Source of the DNA: Halobacteriales archaeon QH_10_70_21
GTDB lineage: Archaea; Halobacteriota; Halobacteria; Halobacteriales; Haloarculaceae
Assembly (NCBI GenBank): GCA_003021325.1
Contig: PXQM01000072.1
Location: 1-12,866, forward strand
DNA length: 12,866 nt
Direction of reading: 5' to 3'
The position numbers were made by a program, and so were the translations under genes. Each line of letters starts with the position of its first letter. Position 1 is the first letter of the stretch. Below the pieces are notes generated by a model. That model was not told the DNA's origin and did no database searches. It worked only from the letters and a program-made list of their open reading frames with translations. This document shows, piece after piece, positions 6,614 through 12,221 of the stretch.

Positions 6614-6894
6614 CAGTCCGCCAGCTCGTTGAACCGGGCCGCCAGGTCGGTGTCCTTGGCGGTGATGCCGCCGGCGTCGTGGGTCGTCAGCCGCACCTCC
6701 ACCTCGCGCCAGCCGACGTTCAGTTCGTCGGGGTGGTGGAACGCCTCCTCGGCGAGCCCGCCTGCCCCCGCCGCGAAGCCGACGCCCTCGAGGTAGGAGT
6801 CGAACTCGAAGGTCCGGACGATCTGGTCGCCGTCCCGGTGCCAGCCGTCTGGAAGCCGTGCGTCGATCTCCTCGTCGGAGAGCAGGTCGCTCAT
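6613..6894 (-). CDS. 4a-hydroxytetrahydrobiopterin dehydratase (PCD/DCoH family)
   Basis: This 93-aa protein matches the whole pterin-4a-carbinolamine dehydratase fold. It removes water from the 4a-hydroxy-tetrahydropterin formed by pterin-dependent hydroxylases; some prokaryotic homologues are instead linked to molybdopterin metabolism. The active-site signature EEAFHHPD (49-56; His53, His54, Pro55) is intact, as is the later strand and His72 in TTHDAGG, followed by TAKD. The N-terminus (SDEEIDARLPDGW) is the standard DCoH opening. The ATG at 6894 is preferred to an in-frame ATG 9 codons upstream because that one overlaps the TTTTAT promoter box. It leads a two-gene operon with the LWR-salt gene. 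Confidence 0.93.
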   Translation of the reverse strand: MSDLLSDEEIDARLPDGWHRDGDQIVRTFEFDSYLEGVGFAAGAGGLAEEAFHHPDELNVGWREVEVRLTTHDAGGITAKDTDLAARFNELAD

Positions 6895-6918
6895 GGCCGG
6901 ACGGTCGGGCGCTGCGGG

Positions 6919-6926
6919 CATAAAAC
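6919..6926 (-). promoter_or_regulatory. Leaderless promoter of the PCD-LWR operon
   Basis: On the minus strand GGTTTTATGC places a TTTTAT box about 28 nt before the ATG at 6894. It covers an alternative upstream ATG and so argues against that start. Confidence 0.6.
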
Positions 6927-7040
6927 CACGCGCCCCGGACACACGGACCGTCGAGACGACCTCCGCAGCGCCGTCTCCCGGCTCCGGTTCGGCGCCCGAC
7001 GTTCCGACGCTACGGCGGCACCGAATCCGAACGGTCCGGC

Positions 7041-7523
7041 TCACTCGACCAGGGTCTCGTAGGCCTCGGTGACCCGCTTGAACTCCTCCTCGTCGCCGCC
7101 GCGGTCCGGGTGGACCTCCTTGACCTTCTGTCGGTAGGCGCGTTTGACCTCGCGCTCGTCGGCGCCGGGGGCAAGCCCGAGCCGCCGGTAGGCCTCGTCC
7201 GGGCTGATGCCCGTCGGCTGTGCGGTGGCCCGCTGTCGCTCCCGTTCTCGGCTCCGGCCGCGCCGTCGGTCCCGGCGCGCCTCCCGGCGGGCGCTGGCGC
7301 CGAAGCCGCCGCCGGACGCCGACCGGCCGGACCGGCGGCCGCGAGCGACCCGCTCGCGGAGCTTCCCCGACGACTGGTACCAGAACATCGCGGTGGCGGC
7401 CCCGAGCGGCACGGCGACGACGACGAGGGCGGGCTGGCGGGCGGCGACGGCAACGAGCACGACCGTCGCGGTCATCGCCGCGAAGACGAACGTGAGGCCG
7501 AACACGAGCCGGTCCTTCTGCAC
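7041..7523 (-). CDS. Membrane-anchored J-domain (DnaJ-like) protein
   Basis: The 160-aa protein probably brings Hsp70 (DnaK) ATPase activity to the membrane. Two hydrophobic segments (about 7-27 and 31-48) form an N-terminal hairpin anchor. A strongly basic Arg/Gly linker (55-99) is unusual in this acidic proteome. A C-terminal J domain follows (about 106-160), with the essential HPD at 138-140 in VHPDRGGD. The GTG at 7523 (reading MQKDRLVFGL) is preferred to the ATG at 7586. The extra 21 codons use A/T-ending codons unlike the rest of the gene, and they would cover the promoter of the diverging zinc-finger gene. That start choice is an inference. The gene lies alone downstream of a divergent neighbour. 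Confidence 0.85.
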   Translation of the reverse strand: MQKDRLVFGLTFVFAAMTATVVLVAVAARQPALVVVAVPLGAATAMFWYQSSGKLRERVARGRRSGRSASGGGFGASARREARRDRRRGRSRERERQRATAQPTGISPDEAYRRLGLAPGADEREVKRAYRQKVKEVHPDRGGDEEEFKRVTEAYETLVE

Positions 7524-7560
7524 GGCGGTGGCTTGTGGCCACTCCCACGTAAGCCTCCGG

Positions 7561-7567
7561 CTTTTTG
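7561..7567 (+). promoter_or_regulatory. Leaderless promoter of the small zinc-finger gene
   Basis: CTTTTTG is centred 27 nt before the ATG at 7591. It overlaps a small inverted repeat, AAGCC-TCC-GGCTT (7551-7563), which could serve as a regulator site. Confidence 0.55.
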
Positions 7568-7590
7568 GGTCTATGGATACAACCATCGGT

Positions 7591-7794
7591 ATGAGCGTCG
7601 CTGGGCTCTGTGAGATCTGCGAGACGACCACCGTCGCGGACAGCTGTGACCGCTGTGGCCGGGTCGTCTGCGCGAAACACTACGACACCGAGACGGGGTA
7701 CTGCACGGACTGCCTCGCGGAACTGGGCGAGCGCCCGCCCGGCGGCAGTGACGACCGCGATTACCCGGACGGCGTCGACGAGTACCGATTCTGA
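7591..7794 (+). CDS. Small cross-brace zinc-finger protein
   Basis: The product has 67 residues. Eight potential metal ligands are spaced as two interleaved pairs: Cys7/Cys10, Cys19/Cys22, Cys27/His30 and Cys38/Cys41. The pattern C-x2-C-x8-C-x2-C-x4-C-x2-H-x7-C-x2-C resembles B-box, HIT or AN1-like treble or cross-brace fingers that bind two zinc ions. Such modules mainly mediate protein or nucleic-acid contacts; no partner is evident here. The C-terminal third (46-67) is an acidic, disordered-looking tail. The ATG at 7591 is fixed by the promoter box 27 nt upstream. The gene diverges from the J-domain gene and converges on pyrF across a 146-nt gap. Confidence 0.87.
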   Translation: MSVAGLCEICETTTVADSCDRCGRVVCAKHYDTETGYCTDCLAELGERPPGGSDDRDYPDGVDEYRF

Positions 7795-7856
7795 ACCCGC
7801 TTCCCGGCGCCGGTCGCCGAAGACGAACGTCGGCGGACGACCTGCGCACACGACGT

Positions 7857-7882
7857 CGGGTCGGTGCCCCGAGAGCGACCCG
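7857..7882. repeat. Inverted repeat between convergent genes, possible bidirectional terminator
   Basis: CGGGTCG (7857-7863) and CGACCCG (7876-7882) pair across 12 nt between the zinc-finger gene and pyrF, which converge. There is no T-run on either side, so termination is only a guess; chance is also plausible at this GC content. Confidence 0.3.
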
Positions 7883-7940
7883 TCGCCGCGACCCGCTCGG
7901 TCGCCTCGCTGCCTCTCGGATGCCGGACTGCGCGGGCCCG

Positions 7941-8744
7941 CTACCGATACTGGTTCAGCCGCTTCTTCAGCCGCTTTGCGGCCGCGCCGGCCGCCCGGAA
8001 GTACGCGTCCGGCTCGTCGGCGCCCTCGCCGGCGAAGATGATGCCCCGCGAGGAGTTGACCAGCCCGACGCCGTCGGCGAGGCCGTACTCGACTGCGGCT
8101 TCGGCGTCCCCGCCCTGGGCGCCCACGCCGGGCACGAGGAACGGCAGGTCCACGAGGTCCCGAACCGACTCCAGTTCCTCGGGGGCCGTCGCGCCCACGA
8201 CGAGGCCGACGTTGTCGTTGTCGTTCCACTCGGCGGCGCGCTGGGCGACGTACTCGTAGAGCGGTTTCCCGTTGCCGACCTCGAGGGTCTGGAAGTCCGC
8301 GCCGCCGGGGTTGGAGGTCCGGCAGAGCACGATGACGCCCTTCTCGGGCCGTGAGAGGTACGGCTCCAGCGTGTCCCGGCCCATGTAGGGGGTGACCGTC
8401 ATGGCGTCGACGCCGAGCCCGTCGAGCAGGTCCGCGTACTGACGGGCGGTGTTGCCGATGTCGCCCCGTTTCGCGTCCAGCAGGACGGGCACGCCCTTGC
8501 CGTGGGCGTAGGCGACGGTCTCCTCGAGGGCGCGCCAGCCGTCGGGGTCCTCGTAGAAGGCTGCGTTGGGCTTGAAACAGGCCGCGTGCTCGTGGGTCGC
8601 GTCGATGACGCGGCGGTTGAACCGCCACCGGGGGAGGTCGCCGTCGAGGAACCCGGGCAGGCGGTCGGGGTCGGGGTCGAGGCCGACGGAGACGACGCTG
8701 TCGGTCGTGGCGATGCGGTCCCGGAGGTCGGAGAAGAAGCTCAT
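7941..8744 (-). CDS. pyrF: Orotidine-5'-phosphate decarboxylase
   Basis: This 267-aa TIM-barrel enzyme converts OMP to UMP, the last step of de novo pyrimidine synthesis. It is the longer type-2 PyrF used by haloarchaea and many actinobacteria. The catalytic loop LLDAKRGDIGNTA (88-100) supplies Asp90, Lys92 and Asp95. Further signatures are SVGLDPDP (19-26), CFKPNAAFYE (56-65), VGATAPEE (183-190), PGVGAQGG (205-212) and NSSRGIIFA (230-238) at the phosphate-binding end. The ATG at 8744 (MSFFSDL) is preferred to an ATG 8 codons upstream because a TTTAGT box lies 27 nt before it and the longer start would nearly touch that box. It is transcribed alone, diverging from a HAD hydrolase gene. Confidence 0.97.
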   Translation of the reverse strand: MSFFSDLRDRIATTDSVVSVGLDPDPDRLPGFLDGDLPRWRFNRRVIDATHEHAACFKPNAAFYEDPDGWRALEETVAYAHGKGVPVLLDAKRGDIGNTARQYADLLDGLGVDAMTVTPYMGRDTLEPYLSRPEKGVIVLCRTSNPGGADFQTLEVGNGKPLYEYVAQRAAEWNDNDNVGLVVGATAPEELESVRDLVDLPFLVPGVGAQGGDAEAAVEYGLADGVGLVNSSRGIIFAGEGADEPDAYFRAAGAAAKRLKKRLNQYR

Positions 8745-8766
8745 TGTCGGCGGTGTGCGGCCGGCC

Positions 8767-8775
8767 AACTAAACG
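8767..8775 (-). promoter_or_regulatory. Leaderless promoter of pyrF
   Basis: On the minus strand CGTTTAGTTGG puts a TTTAGT box about 27 nt before the ATG at 8744. Confidence 0.6.
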
Positions 8776-8799
8776 CTGCCGTTCGACGGCCCGCAGGAG

Positions 8800-8806
8800 C
8801 TATACC
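8800..8806 (+). promoter_or_regulatory. Leaderless promoter of the plus-strand HAD gene
   Basis: CTATACC is centred about 26 nt before the GTG at 8829. It supports that GTG as the start and lies only about 30 nt from the diverging pyrF box. Confidence 0.6.
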
Positions 8807-8828
8807 GCACAGGGCCGAAGGGTCGACC

Positions 8829-9497
8829 GTGATTCAGGCGGTCGCCTTCGACCTCGACGACACGCTCGCGGTGACGAGCCGGGACCGCGAAACGCTGCTG
8901 TCGGACGCGACGGCGCGTGCCGGCGTGGACGAAGGCATCGACCGCGAGTCCTACCTCGAGGCCCACCGCGAGCACAGCGGCGCCGAGAGCCGGCGGCCGG
9001 TCTTCGAGGCGCTCGTCGACGAGCGGGCGGCCGCCAGCGACCTCACCCGCGCCTATCGGGAGGCCGTGAGCGACGCCATGGAACCGGTCGACGGCGCCGA
9101 GGGCGTGCTGGCGGCGCTGGGCGGGCAGTACAGCCTCGGCCTCCTCACCGACGGCCCCGAGCGGACCCAGCGCGACAAGCTCGACCGGCTCGGGTGGACG
9201 GACGCCTTCGACGTCGTCGTCGTCACGGGCGGCATCGACGCGCCGAAACCCGAACCAGGCAGCTTCGTGGCACTGGCCGACGCGCTCGACGTGCCGCCCT
9301 CGGCCATCGTCTACGTCGGCGACAACCCCGACCGCGACGTCGCCGGGGCCGCGACGGCCGGCATGACGCCGGTCCAGGTGGTCTACGACGGCGGGCCGGC
9401 GGCCCACCCGCTTGCGGCCCGGACCGTCCCGCGCTCGGAACTGGCGTCGCTACCCGGGGTCATCGAGGGCCTCGCCGACGGCTCTGACGACCCGTAG
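8829..9497 (+). CDS. HAD-superfamily hydrolase, subclass IA
   Basis: This 222-aa cytosolic phosphatase-like protein has a full set of HAD motifs: FDLDDTL (7-13; Asp8, Asp10), the LTDG threonine (Thr107), Lys140 in PKPEPGSF, and GDNPDRD (164-170; Asp165, Asp170). A helical cap lies at about 18-88. The GDNPDRDVAGA block resembles the haloacid-dehalogenase/phosphoglycolate-phosphatase branch, but the substrate is not readable. The GTG at 8829 is chosen because the TATACC box lies 26 nt upstream and the protein then opens directly with motif I (VIQAVAFDLDDTL). Its last 48 nt overlap the end of a gene on the other strand. It is not a close copy of the HAD protein at 5498-6181; cap and motif IV differ. 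Confidence 0.92.
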   Translation: MIQAVAFDLDDTLAVTSRDRETLLSDATARAGVDEGIDRESYLEAHREHSGAESRRPVFEALVDERAAASDLTRAYREAVSDAMEPVDGAEGVLAALGGQYSLGLLTDGPERTQRDKLDRLGWTDAFDVVVVTGGIDAPKPEPGSFVALADALDVPPSAIVYVGDNPDRDVAGAATAGMTPVQVVYDGGPAAHPLAARTVPRSELASLPGVIEGLADGSDDP

Positions 9498-9842
9498 CGC
9501 GGGCTTGACGTCCGCGCCGTTCTCCACGAAGACGAGCGTCCGCGGCGGCTCGACCGCCTTCGGCCGGACGCGGAGCCCCTCGCGGTGGCCCGCATCGGCG
9601 GCCGTCCGGACGCCCTCGCGGAACTCGACGTGGCTGCGGTCGGGATGGGCGTACACCTCCGCGATTCGTCCGCCGTCGTCGGCCTCGACCGCGTAGGCGA
9701 AGGCTCCGGCCTCGGTCGGCTCGACCGACGCCGCCGCGTCCACGACCGAGAGGCGACCGAGCGCGCCCCGTTCGTGGCCGTGGACCTCCGAGGAGAGCAG
9801 CCGCGCGATACGCTCTCCGTCCGTGAGTTCGTCCGTGACCAT
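9450..9842 (-). CDS. Unrecognised 130-aa protein in operon with DUF2240
   Basis: I do not recognise the family. The 130-aa product is soluble, with a helical N-terminus (5-18), a central strand-rich part with alternating acidic residues (about 46-73, including AYAVEADDGGRIAEVYAHPD), and a C-terminal half ending in a strand plus helix (LVFVENGADVKPALRVVRAVGEAL). No cysteines, signal peptide or membrane segment are present. Codon use is the same as in neighbouring genes, so it is a real gene. Its ATG overlaps the TAA of the DUF2240 gene by one base (TAATG), which implies a shared transcript and coupled translation. Its 3' end overlaps the plus-strand HAD gene by 48 nt. Confidence 0.82.
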   Translation of the reverse strand: MVTDELTDGERIARLLSSEVHGHERGALGRLSVVDAAASVEPTEAGAFAYAVEADDGGRIAEVYAHPDRSHVEFREGVRTAADAGHREGLRVRPKAVEPPRTLVFVENGADVKPALRVVRAVGEALDDPG

Positions 9843-10282
9843 TACAGCTCCGAGCGTGCCGTCTTCGCGTGCTCCTGGACGTCGATACCCTGGCTGTGCG
9901 CGTAGAGGACGGCTGCAGCCTCGACGGAGACGGCCAGCTCCGACTGCAGGCCGTTGACGGCGGCGACGGTCTCCTGTTTCTCGTGGCCCGCCTCGACGAG
10001 TTCGTCGAGCACCCGCTCGAACGTCGACCGCTCCTGGAGGATGGCCTCGCCGGGCTCGAACCCCTCCGGGATGTCGACCGCCGCGGGGTCGAACCGGGCC
10101 CGGACGCGGCCGTCCCCGCGGTCGAGCAGCCCCTCGCTGGCCGCGACGTCGACCAGCCGCTTGGCCTGGTCCGGCGAGAACCAGTCGCGGTCCAGCGAGA
10201 GGGCGACGACGAACGCGCTCTCGCCCATCTCCGGGCTCCCCTCCTCGCGGAACGGGGCGGCGACGGCGCGCTTGAGACTCAT
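9842..10282 (-). CDS. DUF2240 family protein (winged-helix-like)
   Basis: The 146-aa product matches the haloarchaeal/euryarchaeal DUF2240 family from its opening (MSLKRAVAAPFRE) through FVVALSLDRDWFSPDQAKRL, the middle IPEGFEPGEAIL and the closing AVLYAHSQG. Residues 22-68 look like a winged helix: two helices around SPDQAKRLVDVA and GLLDR, then a short hairpin. A second, helical half (75-140) may mediate dimers. The function is unknown; nucleic-acid binding is a reasonable but unproven guess. The ATG at 10282 is supported by an ATTTTG box 27 nt upstream and by the family's N-terminus; an in-frame ATG 9 codons earlier coincides with that box. It leads the operon with the 130-aa gene. Confidence 0.87.
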   Translation of the reverse strand: MSLKRAVAAPFREEGSPEMGESAFVVALSLDRDWFSPDQAKRLVDVAASEGLLDRGDGRVRARFDPAAVDIPEGFEPGEAILQERSTFERVLDELVEAGHEKQETVAAVNGLQSELAVSVEAAAVLYAHSQGIDVQEHAKTARSEL

Positions 10283-10305
10283 GACACGGTGAGAGGGCCG
10301 GGGGC

Positions 10306-10314
10306 ACAAAATAC
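10306..10314 (-). promoter_or_regulatory. Leaderless promoter of the DUF2240 operon
   Basis: On the minus strand GGGTATTTTGTG puts an AT-rich box about 27 nt before the ATG at 10282. It diverges from the mch promoter only about 33 bp away, so the two could share regulation. Confidence 0.6.
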
Positions 10315-10338
10315 CCGTCGGTCGGCCGCGTCAGGAAT

Positions 10339-10346
10339 CCTTATCC
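10339..10346 (+). promoter_or_regulatory. Leaderless promoter of mch
   Basis: CCTTATCC is centred about 27 nt before the ATG at 10370. Confidence 0.55.
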
Positions 10347-10369
10347 GCCGAACGGCCCGAGGCCGGGGC

Positions 10370-11308
10370 ATGGAGAGTCTCAACCGGATGGCCGTCGAGC
10401 TGGTCGACGAGGCCATCGACTTCGCGGACGAGCTGGCCATCGAGGTCGTCGAACTCGACAACGGGGCCGTGGTGCTGGACTTCGGCGTCGAGGCGGTCGG
10501 CGGCATCGAGGCCGGGCTGTTGCTCTCGGAGATACAGACCGGCGGGCTGGCGACGGTCCAGACCGGCGTCGACGAGATAGCGGGCGCGCCCCTGACGCAC
10601 GTCGAGACGTCGACCGACCACCCCGCCATGGCGCTTCTGTGCGCCCAGAAGGCGGGCTGGGAGCTGTCCGTCGACGGCTTCGAGGGCCTCGGCAGCGGCC
10701 CCGCGCGCGCCCTGGTCGCCGAGGAGGACGAGTTCCGGCGCATCGGCTACTGCGACGCCTCGGACTTCGCGGTGCTGGCCGTCGAGAGCGACGAGCTGCC
10801 CGGCGAGGCCGTCGCCGAGCACGTCGCCGAGATGGCCGGCGTCCCCGTCTCGAGCGTCTTCCTGCCGGCCTTCTCGACGGCGGGGGTCACCGGCAGCGTC
10901 GTGATGGCGGCCCGGGCGGCCGAACTCGCGGTCTTCCGGCTGTCGGAGCTGGGCTACGACCCGCTGGAGGTGCTGACGGCGACGGGAGCGGCGCCGGTCG
11001 CCCCCGTCGCCGCCGACGACGGGGCCGCGATGGCCCGGACCAACGACGCGCTGGCGTACGGCGGGCAGGTCCACCTGACCGTCGACGCGGCCTTCGACCG
11101 GTTCGGTGAGGTGCCCTCCTCGGCCGGCGACGAGTTCGGGACGCCGTTCGCGGACATCTTCGCCGAGCACGACTGGGACTTCTACGAGATACCCGTCGAG
11201 GTGTTCGCGCCGGCCCAGGTCACCATCGACGTCGTCGGCGAGGGCGTCGAGGTCCTCGGCCGGACCGACGAGGCGCTGCTCGCCGAGAGCTTCGGCCTGG
11301 AGCCGTGA
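10370..11308 (+). CDS. mch: Methenyltetrahydromethanopterin cyclohydrolase
   Basis: The 312-aa cytosolic enzyme hydrolyses the methenyl bridge of tetrahydromethanopterin (or a related pterin) to the N5-formyl form, interconverting one-carbon units. It aligns with methanogen Mch along its full length: MESLNRMAVELVDE start, STDHPAMALLCAQKAGW (81-97), the signature GSGPARALV (108-116), TAGVTGSVVMAARAAE, SELGYDPLEVLTATGAAP, an ARTNDALAYGG segment, GTPFADIFAEHDWDFYEIP and a C-terminal FAPAQVTID. The length is normal for the family. Haloarchaea do not make methane, so the enzyme must serve biosynthetic C1 metabolism. The start is set by the TTATCC box 27 nt upstream. Its stop overlaps the next gene's GTG by 4 nt (GTGA), so the two are likely co-translated. 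Confidence 0.96.
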   Translation: MESLNRMAVELVDEAIDFADELAIEVVELDNGAVVLDFGVEAVGGIEAGLLLSEIQTGGLATVQTGVDEIAGAPLTHVETSTDHPAMALLCAQKAGWELSVDGFEGLGSGPARALVAEEDEFRRIGYCDASDFAVLAVESDELPGEAVAEHVAEMAGVPVSSVFLPAFSTAGVTGSVVMAARAAELAVFRLSELGYDPLEVLTATGAAPVAPVAADDGAAMARTNDALAYGGQVHLTVDAAFDRFGEVPSSAGDEFGTPFADIFAEHDWDFYEIPVEVFAPAQVTIDVVGEGVEVLGRTDEALLAESFGLEP

Positions 11309-11790
11309 AGTTCAAAGTCCTCCCCGAGCCCGCCGCGTCGGTCGACGCCGTCGCGGAGATGCAGGCGGCGGTCCCGCTCGTCCCCGACGACGAGACCTCC
11401 TGCTGTGCCCGGCTGGTCCGCCGCACGGACCTCGGCGCACAGGACGACGCCAAGGAGTGGCTGACGTTCCTCCGGGCGCTGGAGCTGGTCGAGGAGACGG
11501 AGGGCGAGTACCGCCGGCTCCCCCACGAGGCCGACCCCGAACGGCTCCGGGCGGCCTTCCGGGAGCGGGTCTACCTCGCCGAGGACGTCCTCGCGACGCT
11601 CGCGGCGGCCGACGGACCGCTCGGCGTCGACGCGGTGTTCGAGCGGCTCGAGGACCGGGTTCCGCAGTGGGAGCGGCTCCGCCACACCGACGAGACGGGA
11701 GTCTGGCGCGAGCGACTCCGCCGGGTTCTTGAGTGGGCGGTCGTCCTCGGGCTGGCAGAGCGGGCCGACGGCGGCTACGTCGCGGCCTGA
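11305..11790 (+). CDS. Haloarchaeal conserved protein with two winged-helix-like halves
   Basis: The 161-aa product is soluble and unnamed; I recognise the general haloarchaeal type but no function. After a strand-like start (MKFKVLPEP) come two helix-turn-helix-like repeats. One lies at about 32-72, with a CC pair at 33-34, a helix DAKEWLTFLRALELVEE and a wing GEYRRL. The other lies at about 90-159, with VLEWAVVLGLAERADGGYVA as a recognition-like helix plus wing. This suggests a nucleic-acid-binding or transcription-factor-like protein, which is an inference from shape only. The GTG at 11305 overlaps the mch TGA by 4 nt and no better start follows. Being in one operon with mch, it could act in C1 regulation or simply be a passenger. 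Confidence 0.86.
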   Translation: MKFKVLPEPAASVDAVAEMQAAVPLVPDDETSCCARLVRRTDLGAQDDAKEWLTFLRALELVEETEGEYRRLPHEADPERLRAAFRERVYLAEDVLATLAAADGPLGVDAVFERLEDRVPQWERLRHTDETGVWRERLRRVLEWAVVLGLAERADGGYVAA

Positions 11791-11811
11791 GGCCTGGACG
11801 CTTCCAAACCG

Positions 11812-11818
11812 TTTATAC
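11812..11818 (+). promoter_or_regulatory. Leaderless promoter of the aIF5A-agmatinase operon
   Basis: TTTATAC is the clearest TATA box in the window, centred 27 nt before the aIF5A ATG. That fits a highly expressed translation factor. Confidence 0.7.
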
Positions 11819-11841
11819 TCCGCCGACGGGAACCGGTTGGT

Positions 11842-12216
11842 ATGCCGAAAGAGCAGAACGAGGTCCGGGACCTCCAGGAGGGGAACTACGTGATGATCGA
11901 CGACGTTCCGTCGGAGATAACCTCCTACAGCACGTCCAAGCCGGGCAAGCACGGCAGCGCGAAGGCCCGCGTCGAGGGAACGGGCGTCTTCGACGGCCAG
12001 AAGCGCAACTTCACCCAGCCCGTCGACGCGAAGGTCTGGGTGCCAATCATCAACCGCAAGCAGGGCCAGGTCGTCTCCGTCTCCGGCAGCGACATGCAGG
12101 TGATGGACCTCGAGACCTACGAGACCATCACGATGCGCATCCCGGAGGACCTGGACCCGTCCCCCGATGACGAGATAGAGTACCTCGAGTACGAGGGCCA
12201 GCGCAAGGTCGTATAG
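11842..12216 (+). CDS. Translation factor aIF5A
   Basis: This 124-aa protein is the archaeal orthologue of eIF5A and bacterial EF-P, which relieves ribosome stalling at difficult peptide bonds. The N-terminal SH3-like domain (about 1-68) carries the modification loop [12 protein letters not shown], in which Lys36 of PGKHG receives the aminobutyl or related group from deoxyhypusine synthase. The C-terminal OB-fold (70-124) contains [19 protein letters not shown]. The length and both domains are normal and the modified lysine is present. The ATG at 11842 is fixed by the TTTATAC box 27 nt upstream. An agmatinase-family gene starts 6 nt after its stop, so the factor and an enzyme of its likely modification chemistry share a transcript. 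Confidence 0.97.
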   Translation: MPKEQNEVRDLQEGNYVMIDDVPSEITSYSTSKPGKHGSAKARVEGTGVFDGQKRNFTQPVDAKVWVPIINRKQGQVVSVSGSDMQVMDLETYETITMRIPEDLDPSPDDEIEYLEYEGQRKVV

Positions 12217-12221
12217 GGCGG

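Noticed and set aside
7551..7566. Intrinsic terminator on the plus strand (hairpin followed by T5)
   Set aside because: No plus-strand gene ends upstream of it, and the T-run is better explained as the TATA box of the zinc-finger gene.
6613..8628. A 671-codon minus-strand open frame spanning the PCD gene to pyrF
   Set aside because: Only its last 93 codons (the PCD gene) have family character. The rest is Arg-rich shadow of the J-domain gene, the zinc-finger gene and pyrF, as expected in high-GC DNA.
5498..9497. The two HAD hydrolases as a recent duplication
   Set aside because: They share only the superfamily motifs. Cap regions, motif IV (GDGPQD versus GDNPDRD) and C-termini differ throughout.
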